DNA of 64,000 nt. Origin: PALSA-1004 sp963804885 (GTDB lineage: Bacteria; Pseudomonadota; Gammaproteobacteria; Burkholderiales; SG8-41). Positions 46,223-55,368 of this stretch are shown in pieces. The position numbers and the translations under genes were made by a program. Position 1 is the stretch's first letter. Each line of letters starts with the position of its first letter. Under the pieces are notes generated by a model, which was given only the letters and a program-made list of their open reading frames with translations, was not told the origin of the DNA and searched no databases. The stretch lies in assembly GCA_963804885.1 (NCBI GenBank), contig CAWDSF010000005.1, positions 62,001-126,000 of the forward strand. The letters are read 5' to 3'.

Positions 46223-46282
46223 AAATTTCCCCACTAGTCCCCACGACCGTCAACGCGCACCGCGCATTGCCGTTGAGTAGGC

Positions 46283-46849
46283 ATGTCGATGCGAATGCTG
46301 ACCGCCGTGTTGTCTTGGCTCGCCGCGGGTGCTGCGAGTGCGTTTCAGCCCGCGCTTCCGGTGGTGCCGTTTGCGGCCACCGGCACCGTGCAATATGCTT
46401 TCACCCATGACGATCACGCGGATGAAATGATCATCGCCGCGGTCGAGGCCGCGCGCCACCAGGTGTTAGTGCAGGCCTATAGCGTGACGCATCGACGCAT
46501 CGCGGACGCGCTCGTCCGCGCGCGAAATCGCGGCGTCGAAGTCGCTGTGATCGCGGACGACGGGCAGTCGCGCAACAATCCCGCCATGATTCGCGAGCTC
46601 GCGCGCGCGGGCGTGCCTTTGCTGTTCGATGCCCGCCACGCCGCCGCGCACAACAAGATCATCGTCATCGACGCGGGCCGCGCTGACTGCGCCGTGGTCA
46701 CGGGCAGCTTTAATTTCACTTATGCAGCCCAGCATCGCAACGCGGAAAATGTGCTCATCCTGCGCGCCAACCCGCCGTTGTGCGATGCGTACTTCAACAA
46801 TTGGCGCCGCCACCAGCTGCATTCGCAGGCGCCTGCGCGCACGAGATGA
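46283..46849 (+). CDS. Secreted phospholipase D-like (Nuc-type) protein
   Basis: 188-aa protein with signal peptide (MLTAVLSWLAAGAASAFQ) and a single PLD motif: HNKIIVID, then GSFNFT, matching HxKx4D and GSxN. Single-HKD exported proteins form dimers and include the Nuc endonuclease, so it may cut nucleic acids or phosphodiesters in the periplasm. The C-terminus is basic. It sits between rsmB and mscS with no sign of an operon. Confidence 0.87.
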   Translation: MSMRMLTAVLSWLAAGAASAFQPALPVVPFAATGTVQYAFTHDDHADEMIIAAVEAARHQVLVQAYSVTHRRIADALVRARNRGVEVAVIADDGQSRNNPAMIRELARAGVPLLFDARHAAAHNKIIVIDAGRADCAVVTGSFNFTYAAQHRNAENVLILRANPPLCDAYFNNWRRHQLHSQAPARTR

Positions 46850-46900
46850 ACCATGACGCCGTGCTAGAATAATTTTCAGCATGACGACACCCTCCTCCAC

Positions 46901-48187
46901 GTGACGGATCCCTTCGCGCCGCTGCTGCGTTCGTTGTGGACCGACCTGCAGGATCAACGCATTCTGTGGCAGGTCGCCACCATTGTCGTAAGCCTGTCGA
47001 TCGCCGCGGCGTTCTCTTTTCTCGTGCGGCCGCGCCTGCGCGGAATCGGCGGCACCCGGCTGGAATTCGGGCTCGGCAGTCTGCGCCGGCTGGTCCTGCC
47101 GCTTTCGGCGCTCGTGCTGGTGTTGGCGGGGCGCGCGGTGCTAGTGCATTTTCAGCACAACGTCAGTCTGCTCAACCTGGCGATTCCGCTGCTGACGGCG
47201 ATGGCCATCATCACTTTCGTCGTTCATTTGCAGCGGCTCGTGTTTGCGCCGGGCAGCCTGCTGGCGACCTTCGAGCGCACCATCGTCTGGATCGTGTGGA
47301 TCGGTTTCGCGATTTACGTCCTGGGGCTCGCGCCCGAGATCCTCGAATATTTCGACAGCGTCGGCTTCAGGTTCGGCGGCCACCGGATATCTCTGCTGTT
47401 GATTGCGCAAGCGGTGATCTGGGTCATGATCGCACTGCTCCTCGCGTTGTGGGTCGGGCGCCTGCTCGAAGATCGCCTGATGTCCGCGCAGGGCATGGAC
47501 ATGACACTGCGGGTCATGCTGACGAAGCTCATGCGCGCGCTGCTCGTTTTGGTCGCGGTGCTCATAGTGCTGCCGCTCGTCGGCATCGACCTGACGGCGT
47601 TGTCGGTATTCGGCGGCGCGCTCGGCGTGGGCCTGGGCTTCGGGCTGCAGAAAATCGCCAGCAATTACATCAGCGGCTTCATCATCCTGCTCGACCGCTC
47701 GGTGACGATAGGCGATCTTGTTACGATCGAGAAACATACCGGCAGGCTGTCCAAGATGACCGCGCGCTATGTCGTGGTGCGCGCGCTGGACGGGACCGAA
47801 GCGATCATTCCGAATGAGACCGTAATCACCTCGGCGGTCATCAACCAGTCGTATACGGATCGCAAGGTTGCCATTGCAATGAGCGTGCAGGTTAGCTACG
47901 AGTCGGATCTGGACCTCGCTATGCAGATCCTGGGCGAAGTTGCGAAACGGCATCCGCGCGTATTGCCCGAGCCGGTACCCGCAGTGCAGATCAAGGCGTT
48001 TGCCGACAACGGCATCGATCTGGAACTCGCCGCCTGGGTCGAAGATCCGGAGCAGGGCAAGACAAATCTTCGCTCCGAGATCTATTACGGAATCTGGCAG
48101 GAATTCAAGGCGCGCGGCGTCGTAATTCCGTACCCGCAACGCGAGGTGAGGCTGGTTGGCGGCGCGCCCGCCGAGAAAGAGAAATAA
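46901..48187 (+). CDS. Mechanosensitive ion channel (MscS family)
   Basis: 428-aa MscS-type channel giving osmotic release valves in the inner membrane. Several N-terminal spans, then the pore-lining helix GGALGVGLGFGLQKIASNYISGFIILLDRSVTIGD, with the TM3 pattern of alternating Gly/Ala, followed by the beta domain (KHTGRLSKMTARYVVVRALDGTEAIIPNE) and the alpha/beta C-terminal domain. GTG start at 46901. Larger than E. coli MscS by extra N-terminal spans. Confidence 0.94.
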   Translation: MTDPFAPLLRSLWTDLQDQRILWQVATIVVSLSIAAAFSFLVRPRLRGIGGTRLEFGLGSLRRLVLPLSALVLVLAGRAVLVHFQHNVSLLNLAIPLLTAMAIITFVVHLQRLVFAPGSLLATFERTIVWIVWIGFAIYVLGLAPEILEYFDSVGFRFGGHRISLLLIAQAVIWVMIALLLALWVGRLLEDRLMSAQGMDMTLRVMLTKLMRALLVLVAVLIVLPLVGIDLTALSVFGGALGVGLGFGLQKIASNYISGFIILLDRSVTIGDLVTIEKHTGRLSKMTARYVVVRALDGTEAIIPNETVITSAVINQSYTDRKVAIAMSVQVSYESDLDLAMQILGEVAKRHPRVLPEPVPAVQIKAFADNGIDLELAAWVEDPEQGKTNLRSEIYYGIWQEFKARGVVIPYPQREVRLVGGAPAEKEK

Positions 48188-48329
48188 GAGATAAGAAACA
48201 TCACCCTACTGCTGGGTACGAGCGGCCCGGTTTAGTTCAATTTGCGACACCAAAATAGTCCTTTCCTAGCTGGGGTTATTTAAGTAAACTCGGCCCCACT
48301 TCTAATTACTTTGGATCTAACTTAACTCT

Positions 48330-49505
48330 ATGTTTTCAGGCATTTTAAGTCTTCCCTGGTGGGGCTACGTCGTCGTCGCGCTGGTATTCACCCATATCAC
48401 CATCGCGGCGGTGACCATTTATCTGCATCGGCACTCGGCTCACCGCGCGCTCGATTTGCACCCCATCGTCAGCCATTTTTTCCGGCTATGGCTGTGGCTG
48501 ACTACCGGCATGGAAACCAAGCAGTGGACCGCGGTCCATCGCAAGCACCACGCGCGCTGCGAAACGGTCGACGATCCGCACAGCCCCGTCGTGCTCGGCA
48601 TCGAAAAAGTAATGTGGCAGGGCGCCGACTTGTACAAACTCGAATCCAAGAATGCCGAAACGCTCGAAAGATTCGGCCAGGGTACACCTGACGACTGGAT
48701 GGAGCGCAATATTTATTCGTCGCACTCGGTCGCCGGCATCGCCACGATGATGGTGATCAACCTCGCGCTGTTCGGCTTCATCGGCTTAACGATCTGGGCC
48801 GTGCAGATGATGTGGATTCCATTTTTCGCCGCGGGCGTAATCAACGGCATCGGCCACTATTGGGGCTATCGCAGTTTCCAGGCCGAAGACGCGAGCCGCA
48901 ACATCGTGCCGTGGGGCATCCTCATCGGCGGCGAAGAGCTGCACAACAATCACCACGCCTACCCTTCTTCCGCGCAGCTCTCGAACAAATGGTGGGAGTT
49001 CGATATTGGCTGGATGTACATCCGCATCATGGAGACGCTCGGCTTGGCCAAAGTCAAGAAAGTGGCGCCCAAGGTCATGCTGGCCACCGACAAGACTCAA
49101 TGCGACCAGGACACGCTGCACGCGGTAATCATGAGCCGCTACGATGTGCTGGCCCGCTACGCACGCTCGCTCAAGCAGACCTGCGCCGAAGAAATCGCGC
49201 ACCTGAAAGCGCGCGCCGTGCGCGTCGACCGCTCGATGGTCAAGCGCTGGTTGCACAACGACCAGAAAAAATTCTCCGAGCTCGAATTGGAGCGCATGAA
49301 AGAAGTGCTGAGCAACAGCAAGACGCTGCACACCGTCTATTCGATGCGCCAGGAGCTGACCACGCTGTGGCAGCGTTCGACGGCCAACAAAGAGCAGCTC
49401 GTGCGTCAGCTCGAAGACTGGTGCCACCGCGCCGAAGCGAGCGGCATCATCGCGCTGCGCGACTTCTCGCTGCGCCTGCGCCGTTACCAGCTGGCGCGCG
49501 CCTAG
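48330..49505 (+). CDS. Acyl-lipid/acyl-CoA fatty acid desaturase
   Basis: 391-aa membrane desaturase inserting a cis double bond into a fatty acyl chain. Three His boxes for the di-iron site: HRHSAH, HRKHH and HNNHH, separated by hydrophobic spans (YVVVALVFTHITIAAVTIYL and the SVAGIATMMVINLALFGFIG segment). The C-terminal third is an unusual helical extension (ARSLKQTCAEEIAHL...). The AT-rich 140 bp upstream likely holds its promoter. A terminator follows immediately. Confidence 0.93.
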   Translation: MFSGILSLPWWGYVVVALVFTHITIAAVTIYLHRHSAHRALDLHPIVSHFFRLWLWLTTGMETKQWTAVHRKHHARCETVDDPHSPVVLGIEKVMWQGADLYKLESKNAETLERFGQGTPDDWMERNIYSSHSVAGIATMMVINLALFGFIGLTIWAVQMMWIPFFAAGVINGIGHYWGYRSFQAEDASRNIVPWGILIGGEELHNNHHAYPSSAQLSNKWWEFDIGWMYIRIMETLGLAKVKKVAPKVMLATDKTQCDQDTLHAVIMSRYDVLARYARSLKQTCAEEIAHLKARAVRVDRSMVKRWLHNDQKKFSELELERMKEVLSNSKTLHTVYSMRQELTTLWQRSTANKEQLVRQLEDWCHRAEASGIIALRDFSLRLRRYQLARA

Positions 49506-49524
49506 TCCGCGCTCTTCAGGACAG

Positions 49525-49554
49525 AAAAAAGCCCGCGCAAGCGGGCTTTTTTTT
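49525..49554. terminator. Bidirectional Rho-independent terminator
   Basis: Stem AAAAAAGCCCGC / GCGGGCTTTTTT with a GCAA loop, ending the desaturase gene on plus; the mirrored A/T tracts also serve rpmG on minus, whose stop is 45 bp away. Confidence 0.93.
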
Positions 49555-49598
49555 GAGTCTGGATCTTGACTTGCGTCAGGATGACCGCTTTGCCGCGA

Positions 49599-49754
49599 TC
49601 ACTTTATCTTGGTTTCTTTGTAGATTACGTGCTTGCGGGCAACCGGATCGAATTTCTTGATCTCGAGCTTGTCCGGCGTGGTGCGCTTGTTCTTGTTGGT
49701 CGTATAGAAATGGCCGGTGCCGGCCGTCGATTCGAGTTTGATTTTTTCACGCAT
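49599..49754 (-). CDS. rpmG: 50S ribosomal protein L33
   Basis: 51-aa L33, starting MREKIKLESTAGTGHFYTT and ending YKETKIK; the motif TTNKNKRTTPDKLEIKKFDP is typical. It has no zinc Cys pairs, so it is the zinc-independent form. It lies 11 bp downstream of rpmB in the usual order rpmB-rpmG, expressed from the rpmB promoter. Confidence 0.97.
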   Translation of the reverse strand: MREKIKLESTAGTGHFYTTNKNKRTTPDKLEIKKFDPVARKHVIYKETKIK

Positions 49755-49765
49755 GACTGTCTCCG

Positions 49766-50002
49766 TTAAATCGCCACGCCGCGCGCGCGCATTTCCGCGA
49801 TCACGACGTCGATGCCCTTCTTGTCGATCGTGCGCAGGCCGTGCTGCGAAACGCGCATGCGGACCCAGCGGTTCTCGCTCTCGACCCAGAAGCGGCGGCT
49901 TTGCAGGTTCGGCAGAAAGCGGCGGCGCGTCTTGTTGTTCGCGTGCGAAACGTGATTGCCCAGTTGCGGTTTCTTGCCTGTGATGTCACATACGCGTGCC
50001 AT
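49766..50002 (-). CDS. rpmB: 50S ribosomal protein L28
   Basis: 78-aa L28: MARVCDITGKKPQLGNHVSH, NNKTRRRFLPNLQSRRFWVE and the conserved C-terminus GIDVVIAEMRARG. Binds 23S rRNA on the large subunit. GGAG precedes the ATG; a good sigma-70 promoter lies upstream. Confidence 0.98.
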   Translation of the reverse strand: MARVCDITGKKPQLGNHVSHANNKTRRRFLPNLQSRRFWVESENRWVRMRVSQHGLRTIDKKGIDVVIAEMRARGVAI

Positions 50003-50033
50003 GGTGCAGCTCCAAGAATTCGGAAGAGGCGCG

Positions 50034-50062
50034 ATTCTACACTATTTTTGCGGATTGCCCAA
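50034..50062 (-). promoter_or_regulatory. Probable sigma-70 promoter of rpmB-rpmG
   Basis: Minus strand: -35 TTGGGC (50057-50062), 17-base spacer, -10 TAGAAT (50034-50039), about 30 bp before the rpmB start. The -10 matches 5 of 6 consensus positions. Confidence 0.65.
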
Positions 50063-50135
50063 CCCCAATTTAGGCTTGAGCCCATGCGGAATCAATAACT
50101 TAGCCAAGCCGTAGCCGATTCGACGACCCGGCCAC

Positions 50136-51104
50136 TCAGTCGAGCTTTGCGCCCGCCGTTTTGGCTACCTGCGCCCACTTCGCGACTTCGGACTTGATGT
50201 GTGCGGCGTACTGGTCCGGGGTTGACAGCACCGGATCGAACGCAAGCTGATTGAGCCGTTCGCGGCCCGCAGGCGCGCTCATGCCTTTCACGATTTCCGC
50301 GTTGACGCGAGTGACGATCTCGCGCGGCAGGTTCGCCGGCGCGTTGACACCGACCCACGAACTCACGTCGAAACCCTTGAGACCCGATTCGTCGATCGTC
50401 GGCAGTTCGGGCGCGGCACTGGAGCGCTTGATGCTGGTGACCGCGATGCCGCGCAGCTTGCCCGACTTCACGTGCGGCAGCGCGGTCGGCTGATTCGAGA
50501 AGGTCATGCTGACCTGGCCCGCGATGGCGTCGGTGATCGCCGGCGCGCCGCCTTTGTAGGGCACGTGCACGAGATCCACGTGCGCCAGCGACTTGAAGAG
50601 CTCACCCGACATGTGATCGGAAGAACCGCTGCCGGACGACGAGAAAGAAAGCTTGCCCGGATTCGCTTTCGCCAGTGCGATAAGTTCTTTCACCGTTTTT
50701 ATGGGCAATGATGGATGCACAACGAGGACATTGGGGACCTGCGCGATCTGAATGATCGCGGTGAAATCGCGCACAGGATCGTACGGAATCTTCGAATAGA
50801 TCGCCGGATTGATCGACAGCGAGCCGATACCGCCCATCAACAGGGTATACCCATCCGGCGCGGCTTTCGCCACCAGGTCGGTGCCGATCACGCCGTTCGC
50901 GCCGGGGCGATTGTCGACGATCACCTGCTGACCGAAGGCAGCGGTCAGCTGCTCGGCGACTACGCGTCCGATGATGTCGGTGCTGCCGCCCGCGGGAAAC
51001 GGCACGATGATGCGCACGGTTTTGACGGGATAGTTCTGCGCGTGAACAGACGCAACGATGAACGCGGCGAACACGGCGGCGATGACGACAGCGATCTTTG
51101 GCAT
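50136..51104 (-). CDS. Bug-family TTT solute-binding protein
   Basis: 322-aa periplasmic Bug receptor: signal peptide (MPKIAVVIAAVFAAFIVASVHAQ), YPVKTVRIIVPFPAGGSTD, VDNRPGANGVIGTDLV and a C-terminus ending KTAGAKLD. The ATG at 51104 opens the signal peptide. It is downstream of a GlcG/HbpS-type gene; that pair is inserted between rpmB and radC, which are near neighbours in many proteobacteria. Confidence 0.93.
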   Translation of the reverse strand: MPKIAVVIAAVFAAFIVASVHAQNYPVKTVRIIVPFPAGGSTDIIGRVVAEQLTAAFGQQVIVDNRPGANGVIGTDLVAKAAPDGYTLLMGGIGSLSINPAIYSKIPYDPVRDFTAIIQIAQVPNVLVVHPSLPIKTVKELIALAKANPGKLSFSSSGSGSSDHMSGELFKSLAHVDLVHVPYKGGAPAITDAIAGQVSMTFSNQPTALPHVKSGKLRGIAVTSIKRSSAAPELPTIDESGLKGFDVSSWVGVNAPANLPREIVTRVNAEIVKGMSAPAGRERLNQLAFDPVLSTPDQYAAHIKSEVAKWAQVAKTAGAKLD

Positions 51105-51180
51105 TTGTTCTCCGGATGTTATATGAGCACCCGCCGCAGGTTTCCCCGCGGCGGGATTGATGCAACCAGCCGAACGCGCG

Positions 51181-51711
51181 TTACTTGATCCGGTCCTGGA
51201 TCTTGGCGATCGCATCGCGGGCGCACGCTTCGTCGAACTGACCGCCCGGAGCGCCGCTCACGCCGATCGCGCCGATTGGCTGACCACCCGCCTTGATCGT
51301 AACTCCGCCAACTCCATAAGTGACATTGGGCAGTTGCGTAAACGGAACCGCCGACGGCGCGGCCTTGGCCATGCGGTCGGCGACTTCCTTCGTGCTGCCC
51401 TCATTGCGTCCCAGCGTAATCGAGGCCGCCGAGTAAGCCTTGTAATAGGCGTTGTCCTGCGAGTGGATCGGCGCGCCGTCGCCGCGCAGCACGGCCTGGC
51501 GCACGCCGTCGAGATTGACGACCACCGCCCACACCTTGTGGCCCTGCTTCGCGCAAGTGGCGACCGTCTCGCCCACCAGCTCGTTCGCGAGCGCAGCCGA
51601 CAATTGGGGCCTGTTGACCATCCCCTGGGACAGAGCTTGAGTCGGAGCAGCACCTGCGACAACCATTAGAGCCAACGCAACACGTTGATATTTTTTTGAA
51701 ACCGGCAACAT
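51181..51711 (-). CDS. GlcG/HbpS family exported protein
   Basis: 176-aa protein with a signal peptide (KYQRVALALMVVAGAAPTQALSQG) and the GlcG/HbpS domain (formerly DUF336), some members of which bind heme or sense redox state. Typical segments: HKVWAVVVNLDGVRQAVLRGDGA, NAYYKAYSAASITLGR and GGQPIGAIGVSGAPGGQFDEACA. GGAGGTG lies before the ATG at 51711. It leads the Bug gene, 76 bp downstream, in one transcription unit. Confidence 0.9.
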   Translation of the reverse strand: MLPVSKKYQRVALALMVVAGAAPTQALSQGMVNRPQLSAALANELVGETVATCAKQGHKVWAVVVNLDGVRQAVLRGDGAPIHSQDNAYYKAYSAASITLGRNEGSTKEVADRMAKAAPSAVPFTQLPNVTYGVGGVTIKAGGQPIGAIGVSGAPGGQFDEACARDAIAKIQDRIK

Positions 51712-51876
51712 TGGACACCTCCTTTTTGGTAGGTCAAAAATGCCACGCCACAATACTATAGATTCGAGGTTTTCCTGACAAGAGCGGGAAATGGATGATG
51801 CTTAGGACCGTCGCCCCCCTGATCGCACCGTGTTCGGTGCGTAGGCAGACTTTTTTCGAATTTCAGGCGTGAGGGC

Positions 51877-51895
51877 TGATCACAACTTGTGATCA
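51877..51895. promoter_or_regulatory. 19-bp perfect palindrome, candidate operator
   Basis: TGATCACAACTTGTGATCA is symmetric about a central C. It lies 166 bp upstream of the GlcG start and 5 bp past the radC stop, so it best serves the GlcG-Bug unit. A dimeric regulator (GntR, IclR or LysR type) could bind; none is encoded nearby. Confidence 0.5.
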
Positions 51896-51900
51896 CCTTG

Positions 51901-52575
51901 TCATAACAACCCTCTTTCCGCAAACGAAAGCACGCCGCTGCCCGCAACAATAAAGTGGTCGAGCACGCGCACGTCGACGAGTGCCAGCGACTGTTTCAAC
52001 GCCTGGGTCAGCGTCTCATCGGCATGACTCGGCTCGGCTACGCCCGATGGATGGTTGTGCGCGAAGATGACCGCGCCAGCGTTGTGATGCAGCGCACGCT
52101 TGACGACTTCGCGCGGATAGACGCTCGTCTGCGTCAGCGTGCCGCGAAACAATTCCTCGCTGCCGATCACGCGGTTTTGCGCGTCGAGAAACAAAACGAC
52201 AAAGACTTCGTGCGGCAGCGCCTGCAGTTTCATGCGCAGATAGTCGCGCACCGCCGACGGGGAATTGAGCGCGTTGCCGGTTGAGAGTTTTTCCTTCAAT
52301 GCGCGGCGCGCGATTTCGAGCACCGCCTTCAACTGCGCGTACTTGGCCGGCCCCATGCCCGGCAGTTCGCAAATCTCGCGCTCGCTGCCCGTGCACAGCG
52401 CGGACAACGAGCCGGATTGCTGCAGCAGTTCGCGCGCGAGATCGACCGCGCTTTTGCCGTTGATGCCCGTGCGCAGGAAAATCGCCAGCAGTTCGGCGTC
52501 CGACAGTGCGTCCGCGCCTTTGCTCAACAATTTCTCGCGCGGCCGGTCGTCGACCGGCCAGTCCGTGATCGCCAT
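51901..52575 (-). CDS. radC: RadC family protein (JAB domain)
   Basis: 224-aa RadC: N-terminal helix-hairpin-helix region (ELPGMGPAKYAQLKAVLEIARRAL) and a C-terminal JAB/MPN metalloprotease-like domain with HNAGAVIFAHNHPSGVAEPSHAD, where His-x-His and Asp bind zinc. The role is unsettled; it is not needed for DNA repair in E. coli. The ATG at 52575 is chosen to give the conserved MAITDWPVDDRPREKL start. Divergent from coaBC. Confidence 0.95.
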   Translation of the reverse strand: MAITDWPVDDRPREKLLSKGADALSDAELLAIFLRTGINGKSAVDLARELLQQSGSLSALCTGSEREICELPGMGPAKYAQLKAVLEIARRALKEKLSTGNALNSPSAVRDYLRMKLQALPHEVFVVLFLDAQNRVIGSEELFRGTLTQTSVYPREVVKRALHHNAGAVIFAHNHPSGVAEPSHADETLTQALKQSLALVDVRVLDHFIVAGSGVLSFAERGLL

Positions 52576-52743
52576 TTCGTTCTCCCAACGTTGACCCGAC
52601 CATGATTTCAACGCCGCATGCTGCCGCTGGTGGATAGAACTAAAGTCATAGCCGGATTTCGAGCCGCGCGCCGCGCCGGTTTGTGCGTCGCGGAATATGG
52701 TTTACACTCTTGCGCTCGTCATACGGAAACGGCTGAATCGATA

Positions 52744-53947
52744 GTGAAAACGGGCCAAAAGCGGATAGTGCTCGGCGTGACCGGCGGCATCGCGGCTTAC
52801 AAGGCGGCGGAACTCGTGCGCCTGCTCGTCAAAGACGGCACCGAGGTGCAGGTCGTAATGACCGAAGCCGCGTGCGGTTTCATCACGCCGGCGACGATGC
52901 AGGCCCTGTCCGGCCGCCCCGTGTTCACCGACATGTGGGACGGCCGCATCGCGGACAACATGGCGCATATCGAATTGTCGCGCGGCGCGGACGCGATCGT
53001 CGTCGTGCCCGCAACGGCCGACTTTCTGGCCAAGGTCGCCAACGGGCTCGCCGACGATCTGCTCTCGACGCTGTGCATCGCGCGCGAGTGTCCGTTGCTG
53101 GCGGCGCCCGCGATGAACAGGCAGATGTGGCAGAACAAGGCGACCCAGCGCAACGTCAAGCAGCTTGGCGCGGACGGCGTCGTCATACTCGGCCCGGCGA
53201 GCGGCGACCAGGCGTGCGGCGAAGTCGGCATGGGGCGCATGCTCGAGGCGCAGGAGATATACGACGCAGTCATTTCATTCCTGCAACCGAAGCTGCTCGC
53301 GGGCAAAAATATTCTGATTACCGCGGGGCCGACATTCGAAGCGATCGATCCCGTGCGCGGCATTACCAATCGCAGCTCGGGCAAGATGGGCTATTCGATC
53401 GCGCGCGCGGCGCTCGACGCCGGCGCGCAGGTCACGCTGGTCAGCGGGCCGGTGGCGCTCGAAGCGCCGGCTTCGGCGCGCGTCGAGCAAGTCGAGAGCG
53501 CTGTGCAGATGTTCGAAGCCGTTAAAAAGCACGCGAAGGCAGCGGACATTTTTATCGCAGTCGCCGCGGTTGCCGACTATCACGCCGCCAAAACGAGCAA
53601 GCAAAAAATCAAGCGCACCGATGCCGACCTGAGCCTGACGCTGGTGCCCAATCCGGACATACTCGCGTGGGTCGCCGCCCTGCCGAAGCCGCCGTTCTGC
53701 GTCGGCTTCGCCGCCGAGAGCCAGAACCTGCGCACGTTCGCCGATGCCAAGCGCCGCAAAAAGAAAGTCCCGCTGATGGTCGCCAACCTGGCGCAGGACG
53801 CGATCGGCGCCGACGACAACGAAATCACCCTGCTCGACGACACGCGGCATCCACACGCTGCCGCGCGCGCCGAAGCCGGAAGTCGCCCGCCAGCTCGTGG
53901 CTTACATCGCGAAACTCCAGCAGGCGAAGAAAAACAAAAAAGCCTAG
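52744..53947 (+). CDS. coaBC: Bifunctional phosphopantothenoylcysteine decarboxylase/synthetase (frameshifted)
   Basis: CoaBC, two steps of CoA synthesis. CoaC flavoprotein half: KRIVLGVTGGIAAYKAAELVRLL and PAMNRQMW with the catalytic Cys region QACGEVGMGRM. CoaB half: ITAGPTFEAIDPVRGITNRSSGKMG, then KIKRTDADLSLTLVPNPDIL. The frame slips near 53843-53849: one extra C, after LLDDT, hides the true end (IHTLPRAPKPEVARQLVAYI), which stops at 53945-53947. Start GTG at 52744; no ATG is well placed. Confidence 0.93.
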
Positions 53948-53978
53948 CCGGAATCGTGCACGGCAACGCGGTGGATCC

Positions 53979-54428
53979 ATGAAAAAACTCGACGTCAAAA
54001 TCCTCGACGTGCGCATGCGCGATCAATTGCCGCATTACGCGACGGGCGGGTCGGCAGGGCTCGACCTGCGCGCGTGCCTCGACCAGCCGCTCACCCTCGA
54101 ACCGGGCCAGACTGAACTGATTCCGACCGGCATCGCGATTCATCTCGCCGATCCCGGTCTCGCGGCGGTGATCCTGCCGCGGTCGGGTCTCGGCCACAAG
54201 CATGGCATCGTGCTCGGCAACCTCGTCGGGCTCATCGATTCCGATTATCAGGGACAGATTTTCGTTTCGACGTGGAACCGCGGCAACGCGGCGTTCGTGA
54301 TCAACCCGATGGAGCGGCTCGCTCAGCTCGTGGTCGTGCCGGTCGTGCAGGTCGAGTTGAACGTGGTCGATGATTTCGAATCGAGCTCGCGCGGCGCCGG
54401 CGGCTTCGGCAGCACTGGCAAGCACTGA
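53979..54428 (+). CDS. dut: Deoxyuridine 5'-triphosphate nucleotidohydrolase
   Basis: 149-aa trimeric dUTPase, hydrolysing dUTP to dUMP. All five family motifs are present in order: GSAGLDLRAC, LPRSGLGHKHGIV, GNLVGLIDSDYQGQ, RLAQLVVVPV and the C-terminal RGAGGFGSTGKH that closes over the substrate. It follows coaBC by 31 bp, the common order. Confidence 0.97.
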   Translation: MKKLDVKILDVRMRDQLPHYATGGSAGLDLRACLDQPLTLEPGQTELIPTGIAIHLADPGLAAVILPRSGLGHKHGIVLGNLVGLIDSDYQGQIFVSTWNRGNAAFVINPMERLAQLVVVPVVQVELNVVDDFESSSRGAGGFGSTGKH

Positions 54429-54435
54429 TCCGACG

Positions 54436-54810
54436 ATGACCGACCCCGCAATCATCCTGTTCGCTCACGGCGCACGCGATCCCGAGTGGGCGCAGCCGTT
54501 CAGGAAAATCAAGCGCGCGCTCGAAGCCCGGCGCCCCGGCGTCACCGTCGAACTGGCATTCCTGGAGCTCATGGAGCCCGGACTGCCGGACGCCGTGGCG
54601 AAATTGGCGCTGGCCAGTCACCGGTCCATCACCGTAGCGCCGCTGTTCATGGCCCAGGGCGGGCATCTCAAGAACGACCTGCCGAAAATCCTTGACGCGC
54701 TGCGTGCCGAGCACCCCGGCGTGAAAATCGAGCTGTTGCCCGCGATAGGCGACGTCGACGCGATACTCGAGGCGATTGCCGGCTGGCTGGTCGGCGCAAC
54801 GGCCCGTTGA
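54436..54810 (+). CDS. CbiX-type sirohydrochlorin chelatase
   Basis: 124-aa small CbiX (CbiXS), a chelatase placing Co or Fe into sirohydrochlorin. Active-site His residues lie in FAHGARDPEW and in HRSITVAPLFMAQGGHLKNDLP. It could supply siroheme for NirB, whose operon begins a few genes on and includes CobA. Starts 5 bp after dut. Confidence 0.88.
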   Translation: MTDPAIILFAHGARDPEWAQPFRKIKRALEARRPGVTVELAFLELMEPGLPDAVAKLALASHRSITVAPLFMAQGGHLKNDLPKILDALRAEHPGVKIELLPAIGDVDAILEAIAGWLVGATAR

Positions 54811-54829
54811 TGCGTTATAGGCTCAACCG

Positions 54830-55279
54830 ATGAATGCCATCCGAAATGTCCTGCTGATTGCGCTGCTCACGCTGTGCGGCACGCCGCTTTACGCGCAGCA
54901 GCCGCTGCCGGAGGTCACTCTTTCGATCAAGGGCCACAAGCTCACCGCTGAAGTCGCCGCCAACGACAATTCGCGCACGGTCGGGCTCATGCACCGGCGC
55001 ATGATGCCGGAGAACCGCGGCATGCTGTTCGTTTTTACGCACACCCAGCCGCAGAGCTTCTGGATGATGAACACCCATATTCCGCTGAGCATTGCGTTCA
55101 TCGACGAGCAGGGCGTCATCGTCAATATCGACGACATGAAACCGCTCACGACCGACCCTCATCCGTCGGCCAAGCCGGCCAAATACGCGCTGGAGATGAA
55201 CCAAGGCTGGTTCGGAAAACGCGGCATCAAGGCCGGCGTCCGGGTCGACGGTCTTAAAGAAGCGCCTGCGGCTCAATAA
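54830..55279 (+). CDS. DUF192 family exported protein
   Basis: 149-aa protein with signal peptide (MNAIRNVLLIALLTLCGTPLYAQ) and the DUF192 domain, function unknown: TVGLMHRRMMPENRGMLFVF, SFWMMNTHIPLSIAFIDEQG and KYALEMNQGWF. A strong terminator follows. Confidence 0.9.
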   Translation: MNAIRNVLLIALLTLCGTPLYAQQPLPEVTLSIKGHKLTAEVAANDNSRTVGLMHRRMMPENRGMLFVFTHTQPQSFWMMNTHIPLSIAFIDEQGVIVNIDDMKPLTTDPHPSAKPAKYALEMNQGWFGKRGIKAGVRVDGLKEAPAAQ

Positions 55280-55304
55280 AAGCAGCCGCGCCGCCGGCAC
55301 AATA

Positions 55305-55335
55305 AAAAAGCGCGCGGGGTCTCCGCGCGCTTTTT
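55305..55335. terminator. Bidirectional Rho-independent terminator
   Basis: 13-bp stem AAAAAGCGCGCGG / CCGCGCGCTTTTT with a 5-base loop, between DUF192 (+) and the convergent PuuD-like gene (-). Confidence 0.93.
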
Positions 55336-55368
55336 CGTGAGCGCGGGCGAGCGGCCCGCGCCGGAGTT

